A DNA stretch of 64,000 bases from Dipteronia dyeriana (taxonomy: Eukaryota; Streptophyta; Magnoliopsida; Sapindales; Sapindaceae). The notes under the pieces were generated by a model. That model was not told the origin of the DNA, did no database searches, and saw only the letters and a program-made list of their open reading frames with translations. The stretch spans positions 98,207,891 to 98,271,890 of the forward strand of contig CM065298.1 of the NCBI GenBank assembly GCA_032871835.1, given 5' to 3'. Of the stretch, positions 50,239 to 61,649 are shown one piece after another; positions within the stretch are counted from its first letter, which is position 1, and the number at the start of each line of letters is the position of its first letter. The translations under genes and the position numbers were made by a program.

Positions 50239-50888
50239 TGTTGTAAAAAAATTGGTATAAGTTGCTATATAAATAAATTTAGAAAAATAATAAACAAAGA
50301 ATAAAATTATGAACTCAATAGTTTTTGTTTATAGAAAAGCATAATCTTTATTAGTAGTATTCTTTGAAGTCGAGGCTAATTTTGACACTATGTTTTTAAG
50401 ACGATTTATGGCCATCCATCGGTGCTATAGGTCAATCAGCTTCTAGGATACAAAAACTTCTCTATCTTGTGGTAGTAACACTTCAAAACCATAAGCGCTT
50501 AGCGAATTGAATATGCATACTTCTCTCTCAATAACAAGACTCAATGCTTTTATGCAGTAATTTATGTAGTATGAAAATTTTCTGAATGTTTACCGAATGA
50601 ATGACTTCTATTATTTATAGATGCAAAGTGTCAATAAGAAATGTTAAGATTTAAATGAAAAACTGTATCTATTTTGGATTGTGTCTTTTCCATTTGAAAT
50701 GATATTTCTCCTTGAAACTGGTGTCTATTAAAAAAAAGACACATATTTTCATTACATATTACACCTTTCAAATTCATTCTATATTCATCTGGTTTTAATT
50801 ACTGGAAACAATTTTTCATTCATATTAAATATGATTTCTCAAACAATTAATATTAAATATTTATTGTTTTATCATCATATTTCCAACA
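50239..50888 (-). mobile_element. Solo LTR (650 bp), perfect 5-bp target duplication
   Basis: It starts TGTTG and ends CCAACA. GAAAA flanks both sides (50234-50238 and 50889-50893). The minus strand starts TGTTGGAAATATGATG, a Copia-like LTR terminus, and has CATCTATAAATAATAG as a TATA region. No internal domain remains, so it is the product of LTR-LTR recombination or a fragment. Confidence 0.75.
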
Positions 50889-50893
50889 GAAAA

Positions 50894-52030
50894 AACTTCT
50901 CACACTGCTTAATGATAAATATTTATGATGATATCATCGATAAGGAGAAGATGCATACCACTTGAGATAAGTTTGCAGGTGGAAAAAAAAAATCAGAGTT
51001 AGTGAGAGGTACGTATGTAGTTAATTACGATTCGAATGTTATCTGATATATATCAACAGTTCAATACCCAAAATTACAACCTTTTGTTGAATTGGACAAA
51101 TGAGTAGTAGGTAAACAAAGATGAGAAATGCATGAAGTAGACAATATGGACAGTTTTAACAATTATATATAGAACAATTCATATAATAAATTAATAAATA
51201 CAATCAGGTTTGAAGAGTGAAATTATATTTAAAAAGTTCAATCTTGTTGACAAATGTTTGGATAGTAAATATCTAGACAGATCTATCTTGATTTTAATGA
51301 ATTAAGTTTTTTTAAAATTAAATTTTATACAAAGCAAAATTTTAACTTGTTTAGAAGGGTTTTTAATTTAATTTTTAATCTTGAAAGTATGCATTAAGAC
51401 CTATATATGAATAATCAAGACGAAACAATTTTTTTTTTTAAAAAAAAAACATTAGGAGAAACCGAAGATATAAAAATAATGATTGAAGGTTTGAATAATA
51501 GTATTAAGTTCCGCTAGAAGTAATAATAAAAAAAACTAAATAAGAGAATAATAATTTTTAATTGAAGAAAAAAAAGATTTAAATTTATTAATAGTTATAA
51601 AGCTACTCTAGTAAATTGGCATAATTTTACCTAAGTCTCATCTTTTTATGGATTATCATCTTTATAAATATCTTTACCATTTTCGTCACTATAGTACATC
51701 ATTTATTCAAAATCCACCACTTTAGTTATTTGACTAAATATTTAACGTTCAATTATAACAGATTGTGTTAAAATAAAAAATTTAAGCTTTTACTATTTAC
51801 TTTAATTAAAATAACAATTTTACACTGCGTTTTTTAAAAAAAAAAATTGAAACTTTAGTAATTATATACCATAATTACACAGCATTATTTCTTATTTTAC
51901 AAACACACTTTAAAACTTTACAACTTTACAATTAAATTAATTGCATAAAATATCATCATTACATAAAATTATTTATTTTTTTACCACTAAATATTTTATT
52001 AAAAATGGGCTCGGAAAATAAATGGCACTA
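50894..52030. other. AT-rich spacer
   Basis: No gene, repeat boundary or element was recognised. Confidence 0.45.
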
Positions 52031-52444
52031 TTTAAGAGGGGTGTTGTGCAAATATCACCAGTTTAGTAATGTAAGTTTAAAAAACACCATTTAACGTAAA
52101 GAGACGAGAATACCCCGACAAAATTGAAAAAGAGAGAAAAGTTGTAGTTTTGTGAGTCTGAGAAAAACAACAGTGAGAAAGAAACCGACGACAACGAAAT
52201 CAACGGTAAGGAAATCGACAGCTGATTGACCAGAACGGCAATACAGTACATTTCGCAGCGATGATAGAGGTAAGTTTAGTTTGTTTTATTTATCTATTTA
52301 TTGTTCATAACTTATCATTGCATTTTAGACTTGTTCTGTTGATTGAAATTGTAGATTAGGGTTGACACTGGTTGTAGTTTTGGTTTAGGTTTGAAATGAG
52401 GTTCAATATTCTGGTATCGAACAATTTTTTTTAAAATAAAAATA

Positions 52445-53310
52445 AATCGAGAATATTTCAAGCGAGATTGAGGGAATTTTTTAGAAAGATTCGAGGAATT
52501 TTATCATACTATCGAGGTTATTTCTGAAAGGGTCGAGAACATTTTAAAAGCATCGAGAATATTTTTAAAGGATCGAGAAATTGTTTGGAACGATCGAGAA
52601 TATTTTCCTAACGATCGAGAATATTTTTCAAAGTGATCGAGCTTTTGTTAAATGATCGAGAATATTTTTCAAAGAATCGAGAGGTTTTTGAAAGGATCGA
52701 GACTATTTTGAAAGGATCGAGAATTTTTGAAAACGATCGAGAATGTTTTTCAAATAATCGAGATTTTTTAAAATGATCGAATCAAGAAGATTTTTCAAAG
52801 AATCGAGAGGTTTGTCAAAGTATCGACACTATTTTCAAAGGATCGAGAATGTTTTCAAACGATCGAGAATGTTTTTCAAACGGTCTAGATTTTATAAAAT
52901 GATCGAGAAGATTTTCCAAAGAATCGAGAGGCTTTTCAAAGGATCGAGACTATTTTTAAATGTTCGAGAATATTTTCAAACGATCGAGAATGTTTTTCAA
53001 AGGGTTGAGATTTTTTAAATTGATCGAGAAGATTTTTCTAAGAATCGAGAGGTTTTTCAAAGGATCGAGAGGTTTTTCAAAGGATCGAGACTATTTTCAA
53101 ATGATAGAGAATATTTTCTAACGATCGAGAATGTTTTCAAAGGGTCAAGAACTTTTTCAAATGATCGAGAAGATTTTTCAATGAATCGAGAGGTTTTTCA
53201 AAGGATCGAGAACTTTTTAAACAAATCGAGATTTTTTTCAAAGGATCAAGAATATTTTAAAAGTATCGAGAATTTGTTTCAAACGATCGAGAATATTTTC
53301 TATTTTTTAT
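52445..53310. repeat. Left GATCGAGAAT-T-run subterminal array
   Basis: Roughly 35-40 degenerate units of GATCGAGAATATTTTTCAAA type, with a period near 20-25 bp and some higher-order order (GAATCGAGAGG, GGATCGAGACTATTTT, GATCGAGAATGTTTT). The frame at 52773-53018 is repeat-derived. It occupies the region between the element leader and the Ulp1-like gene. Confidence 0.88.
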
Positions 53311-53350
53311 TTTTACAGTTTACTGATGTACTGTTTTCGTGACATTGCAG

Positions 53351-56300
53351 CTGACGAGCAGGTTGAAAGAATTGCTTAAAACTGCAGAGAGAGATTGGTT
53401 CAAGGGAACGACACGACCATTTTGAAGCCCTATCCCGTATAGACGATGCACTTAATCGGGTCCCTAAAGAGTTTGTTGTTGAGGATCAACGTCGGTCATG
53501 GCCTTCTGCTTCGGGCATTTCATGTCGATGCACCGGGAGCTGAAGTTTTCGGGTGGTGTTATTCATTAGCTGCTGTTGAGAGAGTTGGACCATGACGGGC
53601 CGACAGATGAGATGCGGTTCTTGTTAGGGAACCATGTGGTGAGGTTTTCGAAGGTGGAATTTAGCCTCATCACCGGATTACTTTTTGGAGTCATACCTGA
53701 CACGAGTATGTATGTTGCAGTTGAGAATGACATACATCAACGGTACTTTCCTGGACATGATGAGGTATCGTTGGATGACTTGAGGGTTGTTCTTACCCAG
53801 GGAGAGTTTCAACAGGCGTATGATGCTGTGAAGTTGTGCCTCATTTACATGTTGAACTGGATACTGATTGGGGTGGACGAGAGATTGAAGATTCCATTTT
53901 GGCAGTTTCGGTTGGTAGAGGACCTCAATGCCTTCGATACGTTCCCGTGGGGTGTCCACGTCTATAGGCATTCTATATTTTCATTCAAGCATGCGTTACC
54001 GTGACGTCGTGAGGAGAGACGGCAACAGTCACATAGCGATGTTGGACATTCCATGGAGGGGTACAACATCTACGGTCTATCACATGCCCTTTTGGTAAGA
54101 AATTTGATTTCCAACATGTACATTTAATTTGTAATCCAAAATTGTTTTGGATTATAACTGTGCGTATCTTTGATGAAGATATTTGCTTTCGAGGTGATCC
54201 CCTAACTGGGCATCGTTTTCGAAACTTGAAGGGTTACAGACATTTCCCCTCGGTAGTTAAAGTAGGAGTTGACCAAACAACCTAGAGGGAAGAAGCTGGA
54301 GAAGATTTTTAGTGCTAGGGTAATTTATTTTTTTGTTAATTGTTATATTACTTACGATAAGTAACAATGACATTCATTTAACTACACTTTCAGATGTCAG
54401 CGAGGACTAAAATCGTGCCCACAGCAGCTGAGAAAGTGGCCCCGTACTTTGCAGGCCTAAGTGAGGGGGGTGCCCGTATGTGCAGGATGACAGGGATCAC
54501 CTTCCTACTATCCCTGAGCCGACTACAAGTGCAGTTCGTCCCGAGGAAGAGGGTGAGGGTGAGGGTGAGAGGTGTACTGAGATGGAGGCTTCAGACTCTA
54601 CAGGTCCAGATTTCAGAGGCATGGAAATTGGCGAATCTGAGCCATCTCCTCAGTGAGTGAAGCGTAGAAAGGTTCAGTTTTCCACCCCATGAACTGGTTC
54701 CGCTACAGGGGATTCCTGTGCAGGCGTTCGACTTAATGTGGAGGTAAGTTGAGATGATAGTTTTCTTTTTATTAACAAGAGTTGTTGATTGTTTTCGTAT
54801 TAACAAAGTTACTTGATTTCAGGCCCGTTTAGAACATAACTTGAACAAGTTGCATGAAGCCCTCTGAAAGAGTGAGGAGGATCGACAACAACAGCATCGG
54901 GAGTTGCTGGATTTGATCCGGAAGAGCGAGGAGGATCGACAGCAACAACATAGGGAGTTGCTTGCATTGATCGAGGGTCTTCAGGGCTTCAGGACCCATA
55001 TAAAGGATCCACATACCGGAGGGGCAGTTCTGGATAGTGGGGCTCAATTCCCCCTCCCCCTCCCCCTCCCCCTCTCCCTCTGAGCGAGCAGCCAGCCCTC
55101 CCTCCCGCTCAGATCCATTTGCAGGCTCCCCCTCCCTCTTAGAGCGATTCGCAGGCTCCCCCTCCCCTCAAAGTGATTCGTAGGCTCCCCCGCCAACTCC
55201 TAGCTAGCAGCAGGCTCACCCTCCTCCTTCACCTTCAATCGAGCAGCTGGCTCCCCTCCACCTCCACCTCCACCTCCACCTCCCCCTCCACCTCTAACTT
55301 CGACAGAGTAGCAGGCCTTCACCTTCACCTCCTACCTAGCAGCAGGCTCCCCCTCCACCTCCCCTCGAGCAACAGGCTCCCCCTTTCTTATCCTCATCTC
55401 AGCACACCTCGTCGGGGGAAGTTCAACAACAGAGGTGTGTACTGAAGCGCGGTTGGCAGTTGGTTAGCCCATACACAGATCCGTGCCGACCTAAGAGGGC
55501 GAGGGTAATAGTAGAGGGACCTGACCACGTATTTAATCCCCATGAACTGGTGGACGGTGACCAGTTAAAGGCGTACCGAGCCTTCAAAAAGAACGTAAAC
55601 GGGGAACTGTAAGTAAAATTCATTGTTATTTAGGTGGCCGCTTTTCTTGTAATGCATTATATAAATGTGTAGCTGATGGAACATTAATGCGGACGTGATG
55701 TTGATTTGCTGGAGCCTGTTGATGCTGCATGGTTCCATCGGTTGCAGACCAACTTCATGGATGATGATGATGAGGTATGTGGGACCGTAAATCCTGATTT
55801 TAGTATTTGTTTTAGATGTGTAAGCATCCTAACATATCTTAACGTGTTTATATTCCTAGCATATGGATGCGTACCTCCATATTCTTCAAAAGCGTCAACG
55901 GGCTTTCTCGAATGTGTATAGTCAGATAATCAACATATTGGACTCGCAATTTTTTGTAAGTACTAAAATTAATAATGATTACACATGGTTTTATATGTGT
56001 ATGGAAAACATTAATAAATTTGTGTTTTTATTTCTGCAGGTCTTTTTGGAGCACCAGTACAGGAAAATGATGCCTCACGATTCTCGCGGGCAGATCACCT
56101 CGAGCCATTGGAGTGTTTTGAGGTCTTGGTGGAAGGATGACGACCTTACAACGGTCATTAGGGCTCCCTGATTGGATGATGTCCGTGGCACGAGGTTGAC
56201 ATGGTTTGCAATTGTATATATAAATGTCTTTGTACATCCTAACACCTGTTGTTGACGTTTACAGGTCCTGATATCGTGCAACATTGGGCGCAAACATTGG

Positions 56301-56769
56301 TTGCTGGTGACTGTGGACCTCACATGCGGGAAGATGCTCATAGTCGACCCCTGGAGATAGGAGGTCAAAGCTCATATCCGAAAGCAGCAGGTAGCCCTGT
56401 TGCGCTACTTTGTGCCCTTGATGTTGCATCAGGCCAGGTTTCATACTAAACGAGCTGCTGGACTATTGAAATTTGAGAAGACAAGTAAGCCCTTTGATGT
56501 CAGCGTCGTGTCGGGAAAACATGTCCCCAGCAGAAGCAATCGTAAGACATTCCGTAATAGTCACTTTAAGATTGTATTAGTATAAACCTAATATTTTATT
56601 AACGCTTGTTAATGTGTCCAACTGCAGGGGTAACTGTGGTCCTCACACGTTGAGATTGATCGAGTACATACTGGCGAACAAAAACGATTTCGATTGGTTT
56701 GAAGACGATTTTGGGATCATTCGGGAGAAGATGACGGTTGAAATATTTGCAAACTCCAGGCCTGTTTAG
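53351..56769 (+). pseudogene. DUF1985 / Ulp1-like cysteine protease gene of the MULE
   Basis: The protein would resemble C48 SUMO proteases, and its role in MULEs is unknown. An acceptor (TTGCAG) precedes LTSRLKELLKTAERDW. DUF1985 spans ~53500-54000 (FGHFMSMHRELKFSGGVIH, RFSKVEFSLITGL, KLCLIYMLNWILIGVDER). A Pro/Ser-rich linker from C-rich repeats follows (55045-55400). Then come MDAYLHILQKRQRAFSNVY (~55863) and the protease: His-Asp region RKHWLLVTVDLTCGKMLIVD (~56290-56350) and the Cys box GNCGPHTLRLIEY (catalytic Cys codon 56635-56637), ending at TAG 56767-56769. Splice sites still visible include GAG|GTATGT at ~55773 and CTGCAG at 56627. A frameshift near 53420 and stops near 53568, 54002, 54870, 56170 and 56370 inactivate it. 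Catalytic residues are all kept. Confidence 0.85.
55045..55400. repeat. CCCCCT / CACCTC-rich tandem repeat in the Ulp1-like gene linker
   Basis: CCCCTCCCCCTCC repeats alternate with units resembling GAGCAGCAGGCTCCCCCTCC. In one frame they would give proline-rich PAPPP-type segments. Repeat slippage here probably explains the frame breaks. It is among the most GC-rich stretches of the window. Confidence 0.7.
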
Positions 56770-57028
56770 ATTTTTGTAGTAATTCATGTGTATACGTACC
56801 AATTCTTTTGTATATGTTCCAATTACTTTGTATATTTACAAATTCTTTTGTATATGTACCAAAAGTCTTGTATATTTACCAATGCTTTTGAATATTTCCA
56901 AATTCTTTTGTATAAAATTGTTTACATTTGTATATATACAAATCATATTTAAATACAATTGCATTTCAGTTACTTAACAAGTCATACGAGTTCAAATTAT
57001 AACAATGTCATCATGATAATGCCTCAAT

Positions 57029-59784
57029 TCACTCCACGGTCGCACCGTCTCTAATAAGGCACGTCTGTCTGTTGTGACCAACAGTATGACAGATACTACA
57101 CTTGTGTCTGTATTCCTCAGGAATGACTCTGCTCGGACCTTCATCAGTAAAAGCTGGGTTAGAACATCTCCTCAAATTATACCCTAGTTGTCGACATCGT
57201 CTACAATTCTGTGTGGATGTTCTCTCCGAAGACGAGATACGGCGTGAATCCCTCGGGCGGCCTGCTTGTCTCCTGGAGCTTGGATTCAAAACGACTCTCT
57301 CAGCGATGTCAGATGGCACAATCCAAGTGGAAGGATGTCCAACCGATATAATAGGAACCGAGTACGCAACAATAAGTGTTTGTCGCTTGTAGTAGTCCGT
57401 ACAGAGGGATGTGAAATCCATGTTTTGGTCCTTGTAAAAACATTGATAACGATGATAAAATTGTATGATGTTTAAGTAATATTAACCGTACATAAAATTG
57501 TATGATGTACCTTACAGCAGCGAGAGCGTGAGAACATGGAAGAAGGTCCATTTGGAATTTATTGCATGTGCAGGTCTTCCGGGCTAAGTCAACGGTCCAC
57601 TGTTTTTCGGCCCGTTTCACTAAAAATATGTTCCAGTCAACTGGATTAACGGTCATAAAATTGCACTTTTCAACAAGTTTGATAATCACAAGATGTGCTG
57701 CATCGGTCAACTAATGATGCATGGATTGTGCAGCCCTATGACGATCGTGAAACCAACGTTGTAGCATATTCCTAATAAAGTCTGCCAAAGTCAACATAGG
57801 CAGTTGCCGTGCAAATTTAAGGCATGAGTTTATGCATTCTATAGCATTTGTTGTCATGACCCTATACCTTCTGCGGGGCAGTGAACACAGGACCACTTGT
57901 GTTGACCGGTATCAATTACATATTCATATGCATTCGAGTGCAAGTTGCGTAACTCTTCCATGTGCCGGTTATATTTCAACTCGGTGTACACTCAGGCTGC
58001 TTTATCCATTATTACGGCAACATCCTTTCTATGATATCTCTTCTTAATATTTTCATAAAAGTGCCAGCAACATATGGTATGGGTGGCATAAGGGAACACT
58101 TTAGAAATCTCCGCTTTAATGCTTGCATGTCGATCAAAAATGAAAACCAAATCATCTATATGGCCAAGGGCATCTTTCAAGCAATCCAAAAACCACTCCC
58201 ATGATAGGTTGTTTTTCGAGTCACCGTACCCAAAAGCAATTGGATAAACCTGTTCATTCCCATCTTGTGCAGTTGTAACAAACATTGTGCCCCCGAATCT
58301 ACCCTTTAAATGGGTACCATCAACAACAATAACTGGACGCATACACCTCTGGAATCCTCTGAGTGAGGCATTCAATGACATGAAAAAGTATAGGAATTTA
58401 CCATTTTCATTGCACTGTATGTCAGTAATCGTTCCGGGATTTTTATGTTCCAACACGTAACCAAATGATGGCAGCTGTTGGAAGCTTTCCTCGTGCATTC
58501 CATATGTGAGTGACAATGCATAATCAAGGGTTTGACGTGCCTTACTGTACATTATTTGGATGTCATACATTGTTTTCATGTCGGCGATTATGTCATTCGG
58601 ACGCATTAGTCGACCATCATGTTGCTGCAATCTAGGTGCAACCACTTCTCCAATTATGACTGCACTAGCTTGTCGATGGCGGTGGTGAATCTCCTCCAAC
58701 GGACAAGTGCGTTCGTTGATAAAACTTTGTACTTGAAAGTATGTCGCTTCATCTTTCCTAACCGCTCTTAACTTCCATGTACAGTTGTCCATCAAACAAA
58801 CCAGATGTAATGTTGTCTTATTCGACATTTTCACCTTCCACTCAAAGTTGTGCCGCATTACAAAATGGCCGGCCAATCTCTTCAAATCCTTTTTAGTAGG
58901 AAAAAATTGACCTTTATATATCATGCTGGTAGGTTCATCTTCTACCAAGTTCATGCTTCCACCCATACCAAACGAGTATGATTCTGCTCCTGGAATAACC
59001 CACGTTCTGACATTCTCATAATCAGCTGGAGTTACATCAGGCCGGTCCTCAGATATCCAGCTATATCTACTGCAGTGGAACTACATCTGTGGACACGTCT
59101 TGCATGTCTTTCCGTTTCAAACCGTTCTTTATCTTCCTCATTATTCAGTAGATTATGTACCGGATGCAAATTTGCCTCATTAGCCACCTCATGGATTGGT
59201 AGGTTATGAGGTTCATTGTTCCGTTCATTGTTCATGTCATTGTACATCTCATTGTATTGGTGGTTGTACTACCCAACATTCATTTCAATTTGACGACCGA
59301 AATCATTGTCCAATTGAGCTCCAACTATATCACCATGGTCGGCTACTTCCGGTGGGACACCACATAGGTTTTCCCTACCGTCAATCTCATTTCTTTCTAT
59401 GAACAACTGGTTGCTTCCGCCTGAAGATCGAAATTGTTGGGTGTTATCATGACGAGGGATTTCTTCACCGATGACACCTCATGCAGCCCTCTCAATTAAA
59501 CTGACACATACTTTAGGGATTACCCTATCTTCCCCTAGCATAAACAAAACATCGTCGTCATTTCTTATAAATGTGCAACATGTTGTCCCGGGAATGATTG
59601 ATATAGATTGTAGATCAGCAATGTATTTGTTCACAACGGTTTGTACGATCGACACCAGCTCTTCGTAAGTCATATTTCTGGACACATACATTCCTTGGTT
59701 ATCGGAACCAAGAAACTTCTGACTTTCATCAGGTAATTGCTCCCATCGACCGTTGTAAAATATTACTAATCTAACCTAATCCAT
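57029..59784 (-). pseudogene. MuDR/MURA-type transposase of the Ulp1-carrying MULE
   Basis: The start region at 59784 gives VRLVIFYNGRWEQLP after a stop at codon 3, and the frame breaks near 59465 and 58980. The largest frame (58966-57992, 324 aa) holds the MuDR N-terminal domain (FVMRHNFEWKVK, LVCLMDNCTWKLRAVRK) and DDE-core motifs VIVVDGTHLKGRFGG and DDLVFIFDRHASI, then THTICCWHFYENIKKRY. The third acidic residue is in NAIECINSCLKFA (~57845). A SWIM finger CTCNKFQMDLLPCSHALA (~57560) and two zinc-knuckle-like motifs follow: CRRCRQLGYNLRRC, with Tyr where His is expected, and CSICHTVGHNRQTC (~57180-57050). It is clearly better preserved than the 27-kb transposase but still carries stops at ~57990 and ~57710. 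Its product would recognise the element ends. Confidence 0.88.
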
Positions 59785-59867
59785 TGTCCTATGAAAATCA
59801 TCATCACAATCAATTATTAACAGATAAAAAAAATTACTTTTACAATTACTAACAATTACAAAAATTT

Positions 59868-60545
59868 CAAATGGATCGAGTACTTTTTATAAGGGATCGA
59901 GAACTTTTAAAAATGTTTGATTTGAAAACTTTTATCAAGAATATTTGTCAAATTATCGAGAACTTTTTATAACGGTTCGAGAACTTTTAACAAGGGAACG
60001 ATAACTTTTTCTAAGGGATCGAGAACATTTCTAACGGTTCGAAAACTTTTTAAAGGGATCGAGAATATTTGTCAAATTATCCAGAACTTTTATCAAGGGA
60101 TCGAGAACTTTTAACAAGGGAACGGAATTTTTTGCTAAGGGATCGAGAACTTTTAACAACGAAACGAGAACTTTTTTACGGGATCGAGAATATTTTTCAA
60201 ATTATCGAGAACTTTTATCAAGGGATTGAGAACTTTTAACAAGGGAACAAGAACTTTTTCTAAGGGATCGAGAACATTTCTGACGGTTCAAGAACTTTTT
60301 TAAGGGATCAATAATATTTTCGTAGGGACCGATAATTTTTTTTTAGGGGCCGAGAACTTTTTCTAAGGGATCGAGATTATTTATCAAATTATCGAGAACT
60401 TTTATAACGGTTCGAGAACCTTTGTCTAAGGATCGAGAACTTTTCCTAAGGGATCGAGCATTTTTTGTCGAGCATTTTTTTCAAATAATCGAGCTTTTTT
60501 CAAACTAAACAAGAGCTCGTTCCAATATAAAATAAGCTCGATTCA
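59868..60545. repeat. Right GATCGAGAAC-T-run subterminal array
   Basis: About 30 degenerate units (GGGATCGAGAACTTTT, AAATTATCGAGAAC, AAGGGAACGAGAACTTTT), ending with GAGCTTTTTTCAAA and AGCTCG repeats. It reads on the same strand and in the same direction as the left array (52445-53310). It lies upstream of the minus-strand transposase. Confidence 0.88.
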
Positions 60546-60905
60546 TCATTAAATATTCTCGGTCACACAAGAAAAAAACATTCTAGTGCAGAATCTGAAA
60601 TGGATACATTGATATCAAGGAATAAATACATTGTTAACATTCACATAAATGAATGCAAAATATCTGAAATGCATAAAAGAAATTTAAGTGAAGATCATAA
60701 ACATTTGTTACCTCCTACTGCAGAATCTGGAGAGAGAGTCAAGTTTTTCAGATACCTTTTTTGGGGAGATACCAACGAGTTCAAAAAGGGAATTTAAAAA
60801 AATTATAGTTTATGAACAATTTGGGTAGTTTACCATAATAGGTGTCTTTTAAACTTAAATTATTAAAAGAGTGATATTATCACAACACACCTTAAAAAAG
60901 GTGAT

Positions 60906-61198
60906 ATATCTCACCATTTCCACTATTAAAAATTCATTACTCAAACTAATTTTTTATTTTTTACACCTTTATTATTTTAAACTTGTCATTGTATATGTAG
61001 ATAATAGTCATAAGACTGAAATACCTATATAACCGTTATCTTTGAATAATCATGGATTAATGGAAGGATCAAAATGATGTATTTAGGTGAAATTCTGCCT
61101 TAGTAAATTTGTGTCTCAAATTCCCTAAAAATCTAAAATATAAAGGTGTCAGTGTGATTATTATTATTAAAAATGAATATTGAAGTTTAAGTCAATAT
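60906..61198. other. AT-rich spacer
   Basis: No gene or repeat recognised between the MULE right end and the LINE tail. Confidence 0.4.
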
Positions 61199-61546
61199 TT
61201 TTTTTTTTTTTTATGAGAGGCAAGTTTAAAAGCCCACAAACAACAAAAAGAAACTTTTTAACCACACAAGAAACAAGCCTGGTAGAAACCAGGCCTGTAG
61301 CATCATCCTCCAAAATACCAAGGATCTGAGGAGCCGAGGAGGGGATCAAAAGAATGCCCCGAATTTGCAACTTGCAAGGCTGTCTACTCCCCTATTACTC
61401 TTTCGGTACACATGACGAATAGAGCAGCACCACTCATCCTCGATTAAGAATTTACGGTTTTGAATAAGATCATACATTGGGTGATTTGAGTGCATGTGCA
61501 TTCTTTGATTAAGACTATCTTTAAAAAAAAAATAACTTATTAACAT
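61199..61546 (-). mobile_element. 5'-truncated LINE tail with RNase H remnant
   Basis: The minus strand encodes WCCSIRHVYRKSNRGVDSLA, the C-terminal motif of the RNase H domain carried by plant LINEs (usually HVYREANRxADxLA). After a frameshift it continues SAPQILGILEDDATGLVSTR and ends in a poly-A run (plus-strand T run at 61199-61212). The length (~350 bp) and 3'-end location fit 5' truncation. Confidence 0.65.
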
Positions 61547-61649
61547 CTACTGTTATTATTAAAAATATATATTTTATTTGTTGATAGGGTTTATAACTAT
61601 ATATATATATATATATATGTGTGAAAATAGTAAAAAATGTTATATGTTT

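Larger units (their letters stand above)
52036..60893. mobile_element. Ulp1-carrying MULE (KAONASHI/CUMULE-like), ~8.9 kb
   Basis: TIRs at ~52036-52095 (GAGGGGTGTTGTGCAAATATC, GTAAGTTTAAAAAACACC) and ~60825-60893 (reverse complement AAGGTGTGTTGTGATAATATC, ATTTAAGTTTAAAAGACACC). Order: left GATCGAG array, plus-strand DUF1985/Ulp1-like gene, minus-strand MuDR-type transposase, right GATCGAG array. Plant MULEs combining a MURA-type transposase with a Ulp1-like protease are known as KAONASHI in Arabidopsis and CUMULE in melon. Both genes are broken here. The target duplication was not resolved. Confidence 0.88.

Noticed and set aside
52445..53310. Regularly spaced repeats that superficially resemble a CRISPR array
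   Set aside because: Units are degenerate, lack conserved equal-length repeats with unique spacers, and lie inside a plant transposon. The same holds for 24005-25045 and 59868-60545.
56786..56977. 63-aa frame with repeated FVY/FCI units downstream of the Ulp1-like gene
   Set aside because: It derives from short TTTGTATATNTACCAAT repeats in the tail-to-tail spacer between the two MULE genes.
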